A DNA stretch of 63,504 nucleotides from Stomatobaculum sp. GTDB taxonomy: Bacteria; Bacillota_A; Clostridia; Lachnospirales; Lachnospiraceae. This document shows positions 51,755 to 60,519 of this stretch, piece by piece (the first letter of the stretch is position 1; each line of letters opens with the position of its first letter). Below the pieces are notes generated by a model. The model ran no database searches. It was not told the DNA's origin and saw only the letters and a program-made list of their open reading frames with translations. The DNA lies in assembly GCA_017449925.1 (NCBI GenBank), contig JAFSYO010000160.1, positions 1-63,504 on the forward strand. The letters are read 5' to 3'. Both the position numbers and the translations under genes were made by a program.

Positions 51755-52633
51755 ATGGACATCACTGCCTTGAGATACTTTATTGTCGTTGCTCAGACAG
51801 AACATATGAACCGCGCCGCGGCACAGCTGCATATCACCCAGCCGTCGCTTTCCACATCGATCCGGCGTCTGGAGGCGGACATCGGCTTTAAGCTGTTCGA
51901 CCGGAACGGAAGAAATATCCAGCTGAATGAGTACGGAAAAGTGTTCCTTGATGCCTGTCTGCGGATCGAGGATACACTGACTGCCGCCCTTTCTGACATG
52001 GACCGCATCCGCACCAGCGCAGTCAGCTACCTCAGACTCTGCTGCTCCAATTCTTCCACCAATGCTTATATCATCGACCAGATGCTTTCCAAAGGAATGC
52101 ATCTTCAGGTCAGCGAGATCGCAGAAAACTGGGAGCAGCTGCTTCTCAATTCCAAAACGGATCTGGTCATCACCATGGGACATTCCGAAACGGAAGGGAT
52201 CTCCCACACGATCCTTCATTTCCGGCAGCTGGCAGCAGTGGTACACAGAACGCATCCTCTCGCCTCCGCCGGGAAGATCACCCTTGCGGAGCTGCAGAAG
52301 CACGCATTCTGTTCCACTGCCTCCTCACACTCTATGATCAATGTTATCCGCGCCCAGTGCCCAGAGCTATCTTTCCGCCCCCGGATCGCGTTCCTTGGCC
52401 GGAATTCTGCTGACATGCTGAAAGCCATCCAGTCAGGCGTATATGTAGGAATCATGGTGAAACGGAACCTTCCGGAAAGCGATGATCTGGTGGTGCTTGA
52501 CGTGGAGGATTTCCGGATCTTTCTGCCGATCTATCTTTACTGGCGCAGCACAGATACAGCGATTCCGGAGCAGGCTGCCGCGAGGGATGAGATCCAGGAA
52601 TTCTATCAGTCGCTGGACAAGGAACTCCCGTGA
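51755..52633 (+). CDS. LysR-family regulator of the UGSC cluster
   Basis: A 292-aa regulator. N-terminal winged helix-turn-helix (MDITALRYFIVVAQTEHMNR; PSLSTSIRRLEADIGFKLFDRNG) and a C-terminal substrate-binding-like domain. RBS AGGAGG. It is divergent from the UGSC2-transporter operon, and the perfect 15-bp operator is in its own promoter, making it the first candidate for the protein that binds all six sites. The sites lie downstream of -10 boxes and lack a clear T-N11-A, which is atypical for LysR, so another regulator is possible. Confidence 0.9.
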   Translation: MDITALRYFIVVAQTEHMNRAAAQLHITQPSLSTSIRRLEADIGFKLFDRNGRNIQLNEYGKVFLDACLRIEDTLTAALSDMDRIRTSAVSYLRLCCSNSSTNAYIIDQMLSKGMHLQVSEIAENWEQLLLNSKTDLVITMGHSETEGISHTILHFRQLAAVVHRTHPLASAGKITLAELQKHAFCSTASSHSMINVIRAQCPELSFRPRIAFLGRNSADMLKAIQSGVYVGIMVKRNLPESDDLVVLDVEDFRIFLPIYLYWRSTDTAIPEQAAARDEIQEFYQSLDKELP

Positions 52634-52667
52634 GGGCAGCATTCGGCCCCTCCTCCGCTGCTCACAA

Positions 52668-52721
52668 AAAAAGTCTTCGCAAACCGGACCCCTGAAGAGT
52701 CAGGCTTTGCGAAGACTTTTT
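52668..52721. terminator. Bidirectional terminator between LysR gene and citC
   Basis: A perfect 16-bp stem, AAAAAGTCTTCGCAAA (52668-52683) with TTTGCGAAGACTTTTT (52706-52721). It ends both convergent transcripts. Confidence 0.88.
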
Positions 52722-52726
52722 CTTCG

Positions 52727-53767
52727 TCAGTAGTGTACGACTTCTTCCGCCGCGCGGATACGCCCGAGCACCGGCTCCGCTTCCGGGCTCCGGAAAAAGG
52801 CAAGGGTAGAGGCGGGGAGCAGGGGCTTCAATGCCTCAAAGTTCCCGTCCCTGAGCAGAAGACGGACCTTGCTGGCGCTGACAGGCACCCCTCCGGACTC
52901 CCTGCGGGGAATCTCGCGGAATTTGATCCCGGCCTTCGGCAGCTCTTCCGCCATGATGCGGTTGTATAGGCCGGTGACCTGGCTTGAGGGCTCCTCTCCC
53001 GCCCAGCGGGCCGTGATGCCGCACGCCTCAGCGATCTTTCTGAAGACCGCGATATCCAGGCGCGCCTGTCCCTCGATCACGGCAGTATCGTCCTTTAAAA
53101 AATAGCTCGGGAAGGTGGCGGAAGAGATTATGTAGGGCCCGCAGTCGTGAAGGATCACATTTTTTAAATGCGCCGTACCCTCCTCCGCCAGCCTCCGCCG
53201 CACGGAAAACGGCACCAGGCTCAGATCCTCCGAGACGATGAACAGATGGAGCGTATCGCAGGAGGCCGCAGCCTGTTCCGCCAGGTACTGGTGCCCCAGG
53301 GTGAAGGGGTTCGCGTTCATGACTACCGCGGCACTGCTCCCTTCCCTGCGGGTGCGCGAGAGGTCCGTAAGGAAACTTAAGAAACCGCTCCGGCGGTTTT
53401 CCATGAAGACCACCCTGTCCGGGACACGGGCGATCTCATGAAATCCAAGATCCTGGAAAAAGAAGGCGGAATCCGGCTTGGTATAGAGGAACAGGTGCAG
53501 GAACCCGCGGGCGGCCTGGTATTCCATCAGGTGGGTCACCACCCGGGCAAGGAGCCCCTCCCCCTGGTATTCACGGCTTGTGGCAAAGCAGCGCAGAGTA
53601 TTCCTGAAACAGCTGCCGGTGGCGATCACATGCAGGTCGTCATCGTAAATGACACAGGTATAGTCAAGATTATTATCCCTCCGGATCCCCTCCTCCTGAA
53701 GGAGGGCGTCCACCTCTTCCATGGCCCAGGTTTCCCGGGGGCCGACTCCGCAAACAGTATAGTCCAT
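52727..53767 (-). CDS. citC: [Citrate (pro-3S)-lyase] ligase
   Basis: Acetylates the prosthetic group of citrate lyase with acetate and ATP. The 346-aa protein has a GNAT-like N-terminal part (CFATSREYQGEGLLARVV) and a nucleotidyltransferase part with VVMNANPFTLGHQYLAEQAA (about residues 150-169) and RIMAEELPKAGIKFREIPR, all typical of CitC. It is 40 bp downstream of citXG and completes the maturation set for the lyase encoded at 57715-60504. Confidence 0.95.
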   Translation of the reverse strand: MDYTVCGVGPRETWAMEEVDALLQEEGIRRDNNLDYTCVIYDDDLHVIATGSCFRNTLRCFATSREYQGEGLLARVVTHLMEYQAARGFLHLFLYTKPDSAFFFQDLGFHEIARVPDRVVFMENRRSGFLSFLTDLSRTRREGSSAAVVMNANPFTLGHQYLAEQAAASCDTLHLFIVSEDLSLVPFSVRRRLAEEGTAHLKNVILHDCGPYIISSATFPSYFLKDDTAVIEGQARLDIAVFRKIAEACGITARWAGEEPSSQVTGLYNRIMAEELPKAGIKFREIPRRESGGVPVSASKVRLLLRDGNFEALKPLLPASTLAFFRSPEAEPVLGRIRAAEEVVHY

Positions 53768-53807
53768 CGTTCCCTCTCTTCTCTATGTATCGCCGTTCTG
53801 CAGGAGA

Positions 53808-55157
53808 TCAGCCTTCGCCGCTCTGCCGGAGAAAATGAAGCATCCAGCAAAGGGCCAGCAGATCCGCGCTTCCGCCCGGCGAAAGATTCTCCTCCGTATA
53901 GACGCGGTCCAGTTCCTCCAGCTCTTCCCGTTCCGGAAGGGCTGTTTTTTCAAGTATTTTCTGAAGATCCGCAGTCATCCGCCTGTACGCGCCGATCCCG
54001 CCCCGGGCGATGATATTGGTGTCCGGTGTGGAAGCGAGGATGGCCAGAAGCGCCGCCGCGCCGGCTTCATCATTGGATCTTCCTTCCGCGAGGAAACGTT
54101 CCAGCACCGGCAGGCCCGCATCCCGGACCGACGGGAAACCCGACTCCGCCTCGCCCCGGATCCCGCGGATCCCGTACAGCAGGAAAAAGCGCTCCCCGGA
54201 GGTGCGGGCACTCTCAGGTGTAAGGCTGCCGAGCTCTGCCGCGACCGTCCCCGCGGCCATCCTTCCGGCTTCCTCCAGTACGCGCTCCGGAGAAGTCCAT
54301 TCCTCCCTGGCAAGCCTCCCCAGGGCCCCGCAGAGGATCCCCATGGAATAGATGGCGCCCTTGTGGGTGTTCACGCCGCCGGTGGCGCGGAACATCGTTT
54401 TTTCGGCTTTCTTTCCGGGAACGCGGAGGGCTTTCAGCGTCTCCGGCGCCGGAAGAGCCGCGGTCTCCCGCCCGGCTGCCACACAGGTCCTGAAGTACGG
54501 CTGCAGGGCAGGGGCGCTTGACAGGAAGCTGTAGATATCCATATCCCTGTGGCTGCCGTTATTTATACGGTCCACCAGGCCCGGCTTCGGCGTGACGCAC
54601 ACCTCGTACAGCAGAGAGCGCACCGCAAGGAACGCGCCAAGGTCCGCATCAGCCCGGTCAAACGTTTCCGAGAGGAGCGCCTGTGTGACCTGCTGAAGCT
54701 CCTCTACCGTATGGGCACGGCTCCGGGCGCAGATCTTGGCCGGATTGCCGCAGATCAGGCAGCGTCTCGGCACCGGGCGGTCCAGCTTTCTTCCGTCCTC
54801 CGTGAGAACGTCCATATCGTAGAGGCGGCCGACGGGAGCAGCCTCTTCGACAACGCAGGTGATCTTTTTCAGGAGATCCGCCTCCGCGTCCACCACATAG
54901 ATCCCCTCGCAGCCTGTGACCTCAGAGATCTCCTCAGAAAAGACAACTGCAGCTTTGATTTCTTCCAGCCGTTCCAGAAGCGTGTCCCTCCCCAGCCGGA
55001 AGGCACGGGCGATGAGGGGGCTGTTTTTGAAGGGCCCGGCGATATTCATGGAAAACGAAATAATCGGCAGATGGTACTGGCCGAGAAGTACCTGCTGGCG
55101 GGCAACGCGGCGCTCACGGGCTTCCAGCATCATCATCATGTCTGCGTACTGGGGCAT
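53808..55157 (-). CDS. citXG: CitX-CitG fusion: holo-CitD synthase and prosthetic-group precursor synthase
   Basis: A 449-aa fusion. Residues 1-175 are CitX (RRVARQQVLL, SFSMNIAGPFK, RRCLICGNPAKICARSRAH), which attaches the prosthetic group to CitD. Residues 175-449 are CitG (YEVCVTPKPGLVDRINNGSHRDM, GGVNTHKGAIYSMG), which makes triphosphoribosyl-dephospho-CoA. In many enterics these are one protein too. It follows the LysR gene by 21 bp and precedes citC by 40 bp. Confidence 0.95.
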   Translation of the reverse strand: MPQYADMMMMLEARERRVARQQVLLGQYHLPIISFSMNIAGPFKNSPLIARAFRLGRDTLLERLEEIKAAVVFSEEISEVTGCEGIYVVDAEADLLKKITCVVEEAAPVGRLYDMDVLTEDGRKLDRPVPRRCLICGNPAKICARSRAHTVEELQQVTQALLSETFDRADADLGAFLAVRSLLYEVCVTPKPGLVDRINNGSHRDMDIYSFLSSAPALQPYFRTCVAAGRETAALPAPETLKALRVPGKKAEKTMFRATGGVNTHKGAIYSMGILCGALGRLAREEWTSPERVLEEAGRMAAGTVAAELGSLTPESARTSGERFFLLYGIRGIRGEAESGFPSVRDAGLPVLERFLAEGRSNDEAGAAALLAILASTPDTNIIARGGIGAYRRMTADLQKILEKTALPEREELEELDRVYTEENLSPGGSADLLALCWMLHFLRQSGEG

Positions 55158-55178
55158 TGGTTCCTCCTTTGAAATAAG

Positions 55179-56150
55179 TTATGGTACCAGCCCGGGCAGG
55201 TCCGGATTCGAAAAAAGCTCGCAGTCCGACTTGATGAGACGGACCAGGTCCCTCCCGTAGGATGGAAGGATCTTTCCCCTGGCGGCGACCAGCACCACAC
55301 TGTTCTTTTTCTTCAGCCCCTTGACGGGGAAAATGTTCAGGTGGGACATCATCCGGTCCGCGTTGGACTGCCGGATCAGGGTGGTGTACATGGACCAGCA
55401 GAAGGATGCAGCGTAGTCCCGGGCGGTGAGCATATAATGCAGGTCCGGGCGCTGCAGCTCCAGGACGCAGTTCAGGTGCAGGTTCCGGCTGCGCTGGTAC
55501 TCCTCCAGGACTTCCCGGGAATTAAATCCCCGGTGCAGCATCACAAAGGGCACATGGGTAAATCTCGCCAGGTCCGCCCCCTTCCGGAATTCCTCTTTGC
55601 AGTCAGGATATTTCCCCGGGAAATACTGCTCCAGCATGGTATCGGAGATCACCAGGAACAGATTCTCCTCCAAAAGCGTCTGAAACGTCAGCTGGCTGTG
55701 GTTAAAATCCCTGCGGTTCATGATCGCGAGATCCAGTTCATTCTTCAGCACCAGTTCCGACAGCCGGTCGGAATCCGCGTAACGCACATCCAGCAGCACA
55801 TCCGGATACATATGCTGGAACTGGGTCAGGAGATCCGGGATCAGCAGGCTGTATCTTCCTTCCGTAATACCCAGCCGGACGGTGCCCTTCTGGGCGTTCC
55901 GGATGTCTGAAAGGGAGTTTTCCAGATTCCGCTCCAGAAACTGTACCTGGCGCAGGGTCTCCAGCATGGCCTTTCCCGCCGGAGTGATCATCAGCTTTGG
56001 AGAGCGGTCAAAAAAGGTGACCCTGTATTCCTCCTCGAGATTTTTTAAGTACTTGCTCAGGCACTGATGGGAAATGAACAGTTTCTCCGCCGCGCGGGAA
56101 ATGTTCTCCTCCTCTGCGAGAGTGATGAAATATTCATAATTGTTGAACAT
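55179..56150 (-). CDS. LysR-family regulator of the citrate-lyase module
   Basis: A 323-aa regulator with an N-terminal helix-turn-helix (MFNNYEYFITLAEEENISRA; SKYLKNLEEEYRVTFFDRSP) and an effector domain of usual length. It heads the citXG-citC transcript (21 bp to citXG) and presumably controls the lyase genes. Upstream is a TATAAT on the minus strand at about 56209; the operator of the UGSC cluster is not found here, so this regulates separately. Confidence 0.88.
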   Translation of the reverse strand: MFNNYEYFITLAEEENISRAAEKLFISHQCLSKYLKNLEEEYRVTFFDRSPKLMITPAGKAMLETLRQVQFLERNLENSLSDIRNAQKGTVRLGITEGRYSLLIPDLLTQFQHMYPDVLLDVRYADSDRLSELVLKNELDLAIMNRRDFNHSQLTFQTLLEENLFLVISDTMLEQYFPGKYPDCKEEFRKGADLARFTHVPFVMLHRGFNSREVLEEYQRSRNLHLNCVLELQRPDLHYMLTARDYAASFCWSMYTTLIRQSNADRMMSHLNIFPVKGLKKKNSVVLVAARGKILPSYGRDLVRLIKSDCELFSNPDLPGLVP

Positions 56151-56270
56151 GGTCCGCCTCCGTCTGCCTCATGGAAACACCGCCTGTTTCATGGATCTTT
56201 ATCTGTATTATAAAATATATTTTGCAGATATTCCATGTAAATGCAATCTTTGATTGCTGTTCGGAGCGGG

Positions 56271-56306
56271 AAAAGGAGACAGAGCATCGTCCCCTGTCTC
56301 CTTTTT
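56271..56306. terminator. Terminator after the prpF-like gene
   Basis: AAAAGGAGACAG (56271-56282) and CTGTCTCCTTTTT (56294-56306) form a 12-bp stem with an 11-nt loop; the minus strand ends in TTTTCC. It closes the six-gene hydratase-lyase-isomerase operon 30 bp past the stop codon. Confidence 0.8.
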
Positions 56307-56335
56307 CATTCTTCCTGTTTCCGCCCTGAGAGGTC

Positions 56336-57514
56336 TTATTCTCTCACGTAAACATAGCCTTCCATGATCCTTCTGGCGGTACGGTCCAGGTTCCCGCTCA
56401 GGACAGTGTGTGTGCCGTCGGCGTTGTCCTGAAGGTCCGCGTAGGCGTCCATGATGCCCCAGGGATGTCCGATGCGGATGTGTTCCGCGTGATTGTCCGG
56501 GTGCCTTCCTTCACCGCAGACGATCTCGTTCACGATGGTGCCCGGGGTGTTGGCCGCGGTGACGGTGCAGATGGCGCCGGTGCCCATGTAGGCGTCGATC
56601 ATCTTCATGTTCATGCTGAAGAGACGGCCCACGAGATCGATGTTCTCCGCCTTGATCTCCTTACCGCTGCCGGCGGTGTAGTCGACGGGCTTCCTGGCAA
56701 AGGCCAGCTTCGGAAGGGTCTGGCTGTTTACCCGCGCGTCCTCCAGGTCCTTCGCGAAGCCCAGGATGATGGCGCCGGTGCCGCGGATCACTTCCAGCTT
56801 TCTCTTGATCTCCTCCACGTCCGGACGGGCATTGAACTGTGCCGGAGTCTCGGTGCCGGTGACGCCGAAGTCCTCGGGATGCACGAACATCACCGGGTTC
56901 GCCGCGTCGACAAAGCTGTACTCGTAGGTCTTTCCCTCCACCTCGATAGTGTCCTTCGGGTTCCCGGTGGGCAGGAGCTTTCCGGAGGCCGCCCCCTGGG
57001 GCGCCACGAACTTCAGGACGACTCTTGCGGCTGTGCCCGGCACACCGTCGATAGCGAAATCACCCTCGGTGACCGCCCTGCCGTCCTTCACCGGGACCTG
57101 CTCGATGATCTCCTTGTTGGTGTTCGTGTTCCAGATATGGACTTCAGTCATGGGCTCCTTAGGTTCCACCAGGCCCTCGTCGATCGCGTAGGGACCCACA
57201 GCGGAGGAAATGTTGCCGCAGTTCATGGTCTTTCCCACGATGGGATGGAAGACATCCACCTGTCCGAAGGTGTAGTCCACGTCGATACCCGGCCGGTCGC
57301 TCTTCCGGATCACCGCCACCTTGGAGGTGGAGGTGTTGGCGCCGCCCATGCCGTCGATCTGTCTTCCGTCCGGGGAACCGAAGGCCGAAAGGATCACTTT
57401 GTCCCTCTGCGCCTCGTCTTTCGGAAGGTCTTCATCGTGGAAGAACACGGCCTTGGAAGTGCCACCTCTCATATAAACACAGGGAATCTTGGTATTCGGC
57501 TTGTAGTCTGCCAT
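56336..57514 (-). CDS. PrpF/Mii-type carboxylate double-bond isomerase
   Basis: A 392-aa isomerase of the PrpF family, whose members shift double bonds: PrpF on 2-methylaconitate, Mii on 3-methylitaconate, GalD on oxalomesaconate. The hallmark RGGTSKAVFFHDEDLP (residues 16-31) and GGANTSTSKVAVI, CGNISSAVGPYAI and HPWGIMDAY stretches are present. ATG 57514 follows AAAAGGAG; the frame extends upstream through the hairpin at 57552-57700 without a ribosome site. It is the last gene of the hydratase-lyase operon, so it probably supplies or removes an unsaturated acid for the hydratase. Confidence 0.88.
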   Translation of the reverse strand: MADYKPNTKIPCVYMRGGTSKAVFFHDEDLPKDEAQRDKVILSAFGSPDGRQIDGMGGANTSTSKVAVIRKSDRPGIDVDYTFGQVDVFHPIVGKTMNCGNISSAVGPYAIDEGLVEPKEPMTEVHIWNTNTNKEIIEQVPVKDGRAVTEGDFAIDGVPGTAARVVLKFVAPQGAASGKLLPTGNPKDTIEVEGKTYEYSFVDAANPVMFVHPEDFGVTGTETPAQFNARPDVEEIKRKLEVIRGTGAIILGFAKDLEDARVNSQTLPKLAFARKPVDYTAGSGKEIKAENIDLVGRLFSMNMKMIDAYMGTGAICTVTAANTPGTIVNEIVCGEGRHPDNHAEHIRIGHPWGIMDAYADLQDNADGTHTVLSGNLDRTARRIMEGYVYVRE

Positions 57515-57551
57515 CTCTTTTCTCCTTTTCTTAATAACAGCATTTTCTGAC

Positions 57552-57700
57552 GGATGCATTTCCCCCTCTTTGAACATAAAGCCCGCTGTTCTTGACGAAT
57601 TGGAGTTCCATGGCGCCGCCCGCTTTTATAGCGGCGCCTGTCATGGAACGATCAATTCGTTTAGAACAGTCGGAGCAGTGAAAAGAGGGGAAATGCATCC
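57552..57700. repeat. 149-nt long imperfect hairpin between citF and the prpF-like gene
   Basis: Three nested pairs of arms: GGATGCATTTCCCC (57552-57565) with GGGGAAATGCATCC (57687-57700), CTGTTCTTGACGAATTG with CAATTCGTTTAGAACAG (outer 57586 to 57667), and GTTCCATG/CATGGAAC with GGCGCCGC/GCGGCGCC at the tip, loop 57620-57630. It occupies most of the 200 bp between the two genes. In RNA it is a very stable hairpin and could set the ratio of the two products or stop or process the message. Confidence 0.7.
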
Positions 57701-57714
57701 TCATAGACTCAGGT

Positions 57715-59274
57715 TCACTGCTTTCTGATCTCTTTGATCGTATCGATCACAGTTCCGTCGCGGTATTCCACGATGCATACCACCCGGTCGGTGGTCTCCA
57801 CGGGCTTCGGCACGCCGGTAAGCTTCTCCGCCAGCTGCTGCAGCTCCTCGATGCTGACAATCTTCAGGCTGGTCTTTTCCAGGTCTTCCTTCAGTTCCGC
57901 GTAGTTCTTGTGCTTCGGGTTCAGGGCGATGCCCGCTTCCGTCACCACCGCCGCGATGGTCTCGCCCGGCTCGCATACGGTGAAGACCTTCTTCACGATG
58001 CTGGGGGTCCGTCCGCGGATGATCGGGATGGTCACAATGGAGATCTGCGCGCCGCCGGCCACATCCGGGCCGCCGCCGAGGCCCCCCATCATCTGTCCGG
58101 AGGAACCTGTGAGGATGTTCACGTTGAAGTCCGTGTCCACCTCCAGGGCGCCCAGGACGCCAAAGTCCTCCCGGTTCAGGAAACCGCCCTTACTGTAGGC
58201 ATTCGCGTAGTCCGCGTTGTCGATCTCCAGGACGCCGGGCCTGTCGGAAATGGCCCGCGCCGCCACTGCGTCAAAGGACTGGCTGCACTCCACAACCCGG
58301 ACCAGACCTTCGTCGTACATGTCAATGATGGCCGCCGGGATGCCGCCCAGGGCGAAACTCGCCTGGATGCCCCTTTCCCTGGTCCGGTCCGCCAGGTACT
58401 TGGTCGCCGCAATGCTGATGGCGCCGGCGCCGGTCTGGAAAGAGTAGCCCTGCTTAAATCTTCTGGAGGCCGCGATCACATCCGCGCAGCGCTCCGCTAT
58501 CATCAGGTCTCTCGGGTTCTTTGTGAGTCTCGCTGCCCCGGCTCCGATCTTCTTCGGGTCGCCGATGGCGTCCACCTTCACGACATAGTCCACATACTGC
58601 TGGGAGATGCTGGCGGGCACGCAGGGATACTCCACCAGGTTGTCAGTGATAACGACTACGCATCCGGCGTTGTGGGCGTCCACGAAAGAGTAGCCTAACG
58701 CGCCGCAGGCATTCGGCCCGATCTGTCCCGTGCAGTTGCCGTAATCATCCGCCGCGGAGGCGCCGATGAAGGCGACATCGATCTGCAGCTCCCCGGCTTC
58801 AATGGCCCTGGGCCTTGCGCCGTGGGTGCGGAGGATGACCGGGTTCTCCAGTTCTCCCGCCAGGACTGCATCGCCCAGTTCGCCGCGGATGCCGCTGGCC
58901 TCAATGCGGTCGATGGTGCCGTCCTTCACGAAGTCCACGATGGAGGGGTTCTTGATGTTCACCACCGCGCTGGGGGCGAAGCGGAGATGCTTGATGCCGA
59001 GCTTCCGGATCACCTGGAGCACCTGACCGATGATCATATCGCCCTCCCGGAAGCTGTGATGGAAGGAAATCGTCATGCCGTCCTTCAGGCCGGAAGCTTT
59101 CACTGCCGCCTCCAGGTCCGGGAGAAGCTTCGACTCCCCGGGGATCCGGTGTCCCATGGTGCGCTTCGTCACCACGGTCTCTTCCGGTGCCGGCGTATTG
59201 TAGGCGCCGGTAAAAGGTCTTACGACATAGCTGCCGATCTTCTCAGGAAGTTCACGTCCCACTGCGTTGATCAT
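57715..59274 (-). CDS. citF: Citrate lyase alpha subunit (acyl-carrier transferase)
   Basis: Moves the acetyl group from CitD to citrate giving citryl-CitD. The 519-aa protein matches CitF throughout: GYSFQTGAGAISIAATKYLAD, GGGPDVAGGAQISIVTIP, and CEPGETIAAVVTEAGIA. ATG 59274 overlaps citE's stop (ATGA). Third of citD-citE-citF. The same subunit type is used by citramalate lyase, so the true substrate is open. Confidence 0.95.
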   Translation of the reverse strand: MINAVGRELPEKIGSYVVRPFTGAYNTPAPEETVVTKRTMGHRIPGESKLLPDLEAAVKASGLKDGMTISFHHSFREGDMIIGQVLQVIRKLGIKHLRFAPSAVVNIKNPSIVDFVKDGTIDRIEASGIRGELGDAVLAGELENPVILRTHGARPRAIEAGELQIDVAFIGASAADDYGNCTGQIGPNACGALGYSFVDAHNAGCVVVITDNLVEYPCVPASISQQYVDYVVKVDAIGDPKKIGAGAARLTKNPRDLMIAERCADVIAASRRFKQGYSFQTGAGAISIAATKYLADRTRERGIQASFALGGIPAAIIDMYDEGLVRVVECSQSFDAVAARAISDRPGVLEIDNADYANAYSKGGFLNREDFGVLGALEVDTDFNVNILTGSSGQMMGGLGGGPDVAGGAQISIVTIPIIRGRTPSIVKKVFTVCEPGETIAAVVTEAGIALNPKHKNYAELKEDLEKTSLKIVSIEELQQLAEKLTGVPKPVETTDRVVCIVEYRDGTVIDTIKEIRKQ

Positions 59275-60170
59275 ACGTTTGCACCTCCGATCTTGATGCC
59301 GGCCGCCTTCGCCTTCGCCAGAATAGTGCGGGCGCGGATCTCCATGGGCTTGTCCACCATGCCGCCGTCCAGCGTACACACGCCGGTGTGGTTCCGGGCG
59401 GCCTCCTCCAGTGCCTCCAGCACGCGTTCCGCGTTCCGGATCTCTTTCCTGCTTGGGGTGAAGCAGGCGTTCACCGTGTCGATCTGCCGCGGATGCACGC
59501 AGGTCTTTCCGTCAAAGCCCAGGGCCCTGGTCATCTCCAGGTCCGCCTTCAGGCCTTCATTGTCGTTGATGTCTGAGAACACCGCGTCCTGGGCGGAAAT
59601 GCCGGCTTCGCGGCAGGCCATGAGGACCGCGTTCCTCGCGTAGAAGATCTCCCAGCCCGGCTTGGTGCGCTGTGCCGTCATGCTTGCGGTGAAATCCTCC
59701 GCGCCGAGGGCCATGGCCACCACCCGGGGGCTTGCCTTCGCGATCTCCCGGGCATTCAGGACGCCCAGGTAGGACTCGATATTGCACCAGAACTGGATGC
59801 TTCCCTCCGGGATGCCGGCCTTCTTCTCAATGGCCGTGACCTTTTCATCGATTCGTTTTACTTCCTCCGCATACTCCACCTTCGGGATGCGGATGGCGTC
59901 CGGCTGTGCCCGGATCACTGCCTCCAGGTCCTCGTCCAGCTCTTTGGAATAGATGCCGTTCACACGGACGATAATGTATTTATCCGCAGGCCTCTGGTAC
60001 TTCACCGCATTATAAACGAGGAAACGCGCCGCGTCCTTTTCGCCCGCGGAGACGGAATCCTCCAGGTCGTAAACGATGCAGTCTTCATTGTAGAACGCTG
60101 CCTGGATCATCTTTACCGGGCTGGTACCGCCGGTGTAGATGGAGGTCCTCATGAGTCTTGTTTCAGCCAT
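59271..60170 (-). CDS. citE: Citrate lyase beta subunit (citryl-CitD lyase)
   Basis: Cleaves citryl-CitD to acetyl-CitD and oxaloacetate. The 299-aa TIM-barrel protein has EDCIVYDLEDSVSAGEKDAARF near residue 30 and the conserved ALGAEDFTASM and GKTCVHPRQIDTVN stretches. ATG 60170 follows AAAGGAGG, 1 bp after citD's stop codon. Confidence 0.95.
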   Translation of the reverse strand: MAETRLMRTSIYTGGTSPVKMIQAAFYNEDCIVYDLEDSVSAGEKDAARFLVYNAVKYQRPADKYIIVRVNGIYSKELDEDLEAVIRAQPDAIRIPKVEYAEEVKRIDEKVTAIEKKAGIPEGSIQFWCNIESYLGVLNAREIAKASPRVVAMALGAEDFTASMTAQRTKPGWEIFYARNAVLMACREAGISAQDAVFSDINDNEGLKADLEMTRALGFDGKTCVHPRQIDTVNACFTPSRKEIRNAERVLEALEEAARNHTGVCTLDGGMVDKPMEIRARTILAKAKAAGIKIGGANV

Positions 60171-60171
60171 T

Positions 60172-60504
60172 TCAGTCCTCCTTTCCGGATGCCGCGGCGT
60201 TTTCTTCCGCCGGGTCGTCCTTGCTCCAGTCAAAAGACAGTTCGGCGGAGCGGGTGATGGCGCACTGCATGCGGGCCCTGATCGCGAAATCCAGGGCTCC
60301 CCGGTCATTGACGCTTACCTTCGCGTCCTTTACATCAAACTCCGCGAGCACGTCGCGGACAGTCTTTTCGATCGCCTCGCCGAACATCACCATGACGTCG
60401 CTCTGGATCTGGATATCGATGCCCTGCCCCGGATTCGGCTGGATGGCGATCATGACGTCGCTGGATTCCACAGTGCCGGCGATCGCCGGTTTCTTAAGCT
60501 CCAT
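60172..60504 (-). CDS. citD: Citrate lyase acyl-carrier protein
   Basis: A 110-aa acyl carrier that bears the phosphoribosyl-dephospho-CoA arm. KPAIAGTVESSDVMIAI holds the attachment serine, S14 by comparison with E. coli CitD. The C-terminal 20 residues are a longer, charged extension (DPAEENAAASGKED). It is 15 bp downstream of the small hydratase subunit and 1 bp before citE. Confidence 0.93.
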   Translation of the reverse strand: MELKKPAIAGTVESSDVMIAIQPNPGQGIDIQIQSDVMVMFGEAIEKTVRDVLAEFDVKDAKVSVNDRGALDFAIRARMQCAITRSAELSFDWSKDDPAEENAAASGKED

Positions 60505-60519
60505 AAGTCGCTCCTCCTG

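Noticed and set aside
57541..57577. An N-terminal extension of the PrpF-like protein into the large hairpin
   Set aside because: It has no ribosome site and reads through the inverted arm; the family starts at the ATG behind AAAAGGAG.
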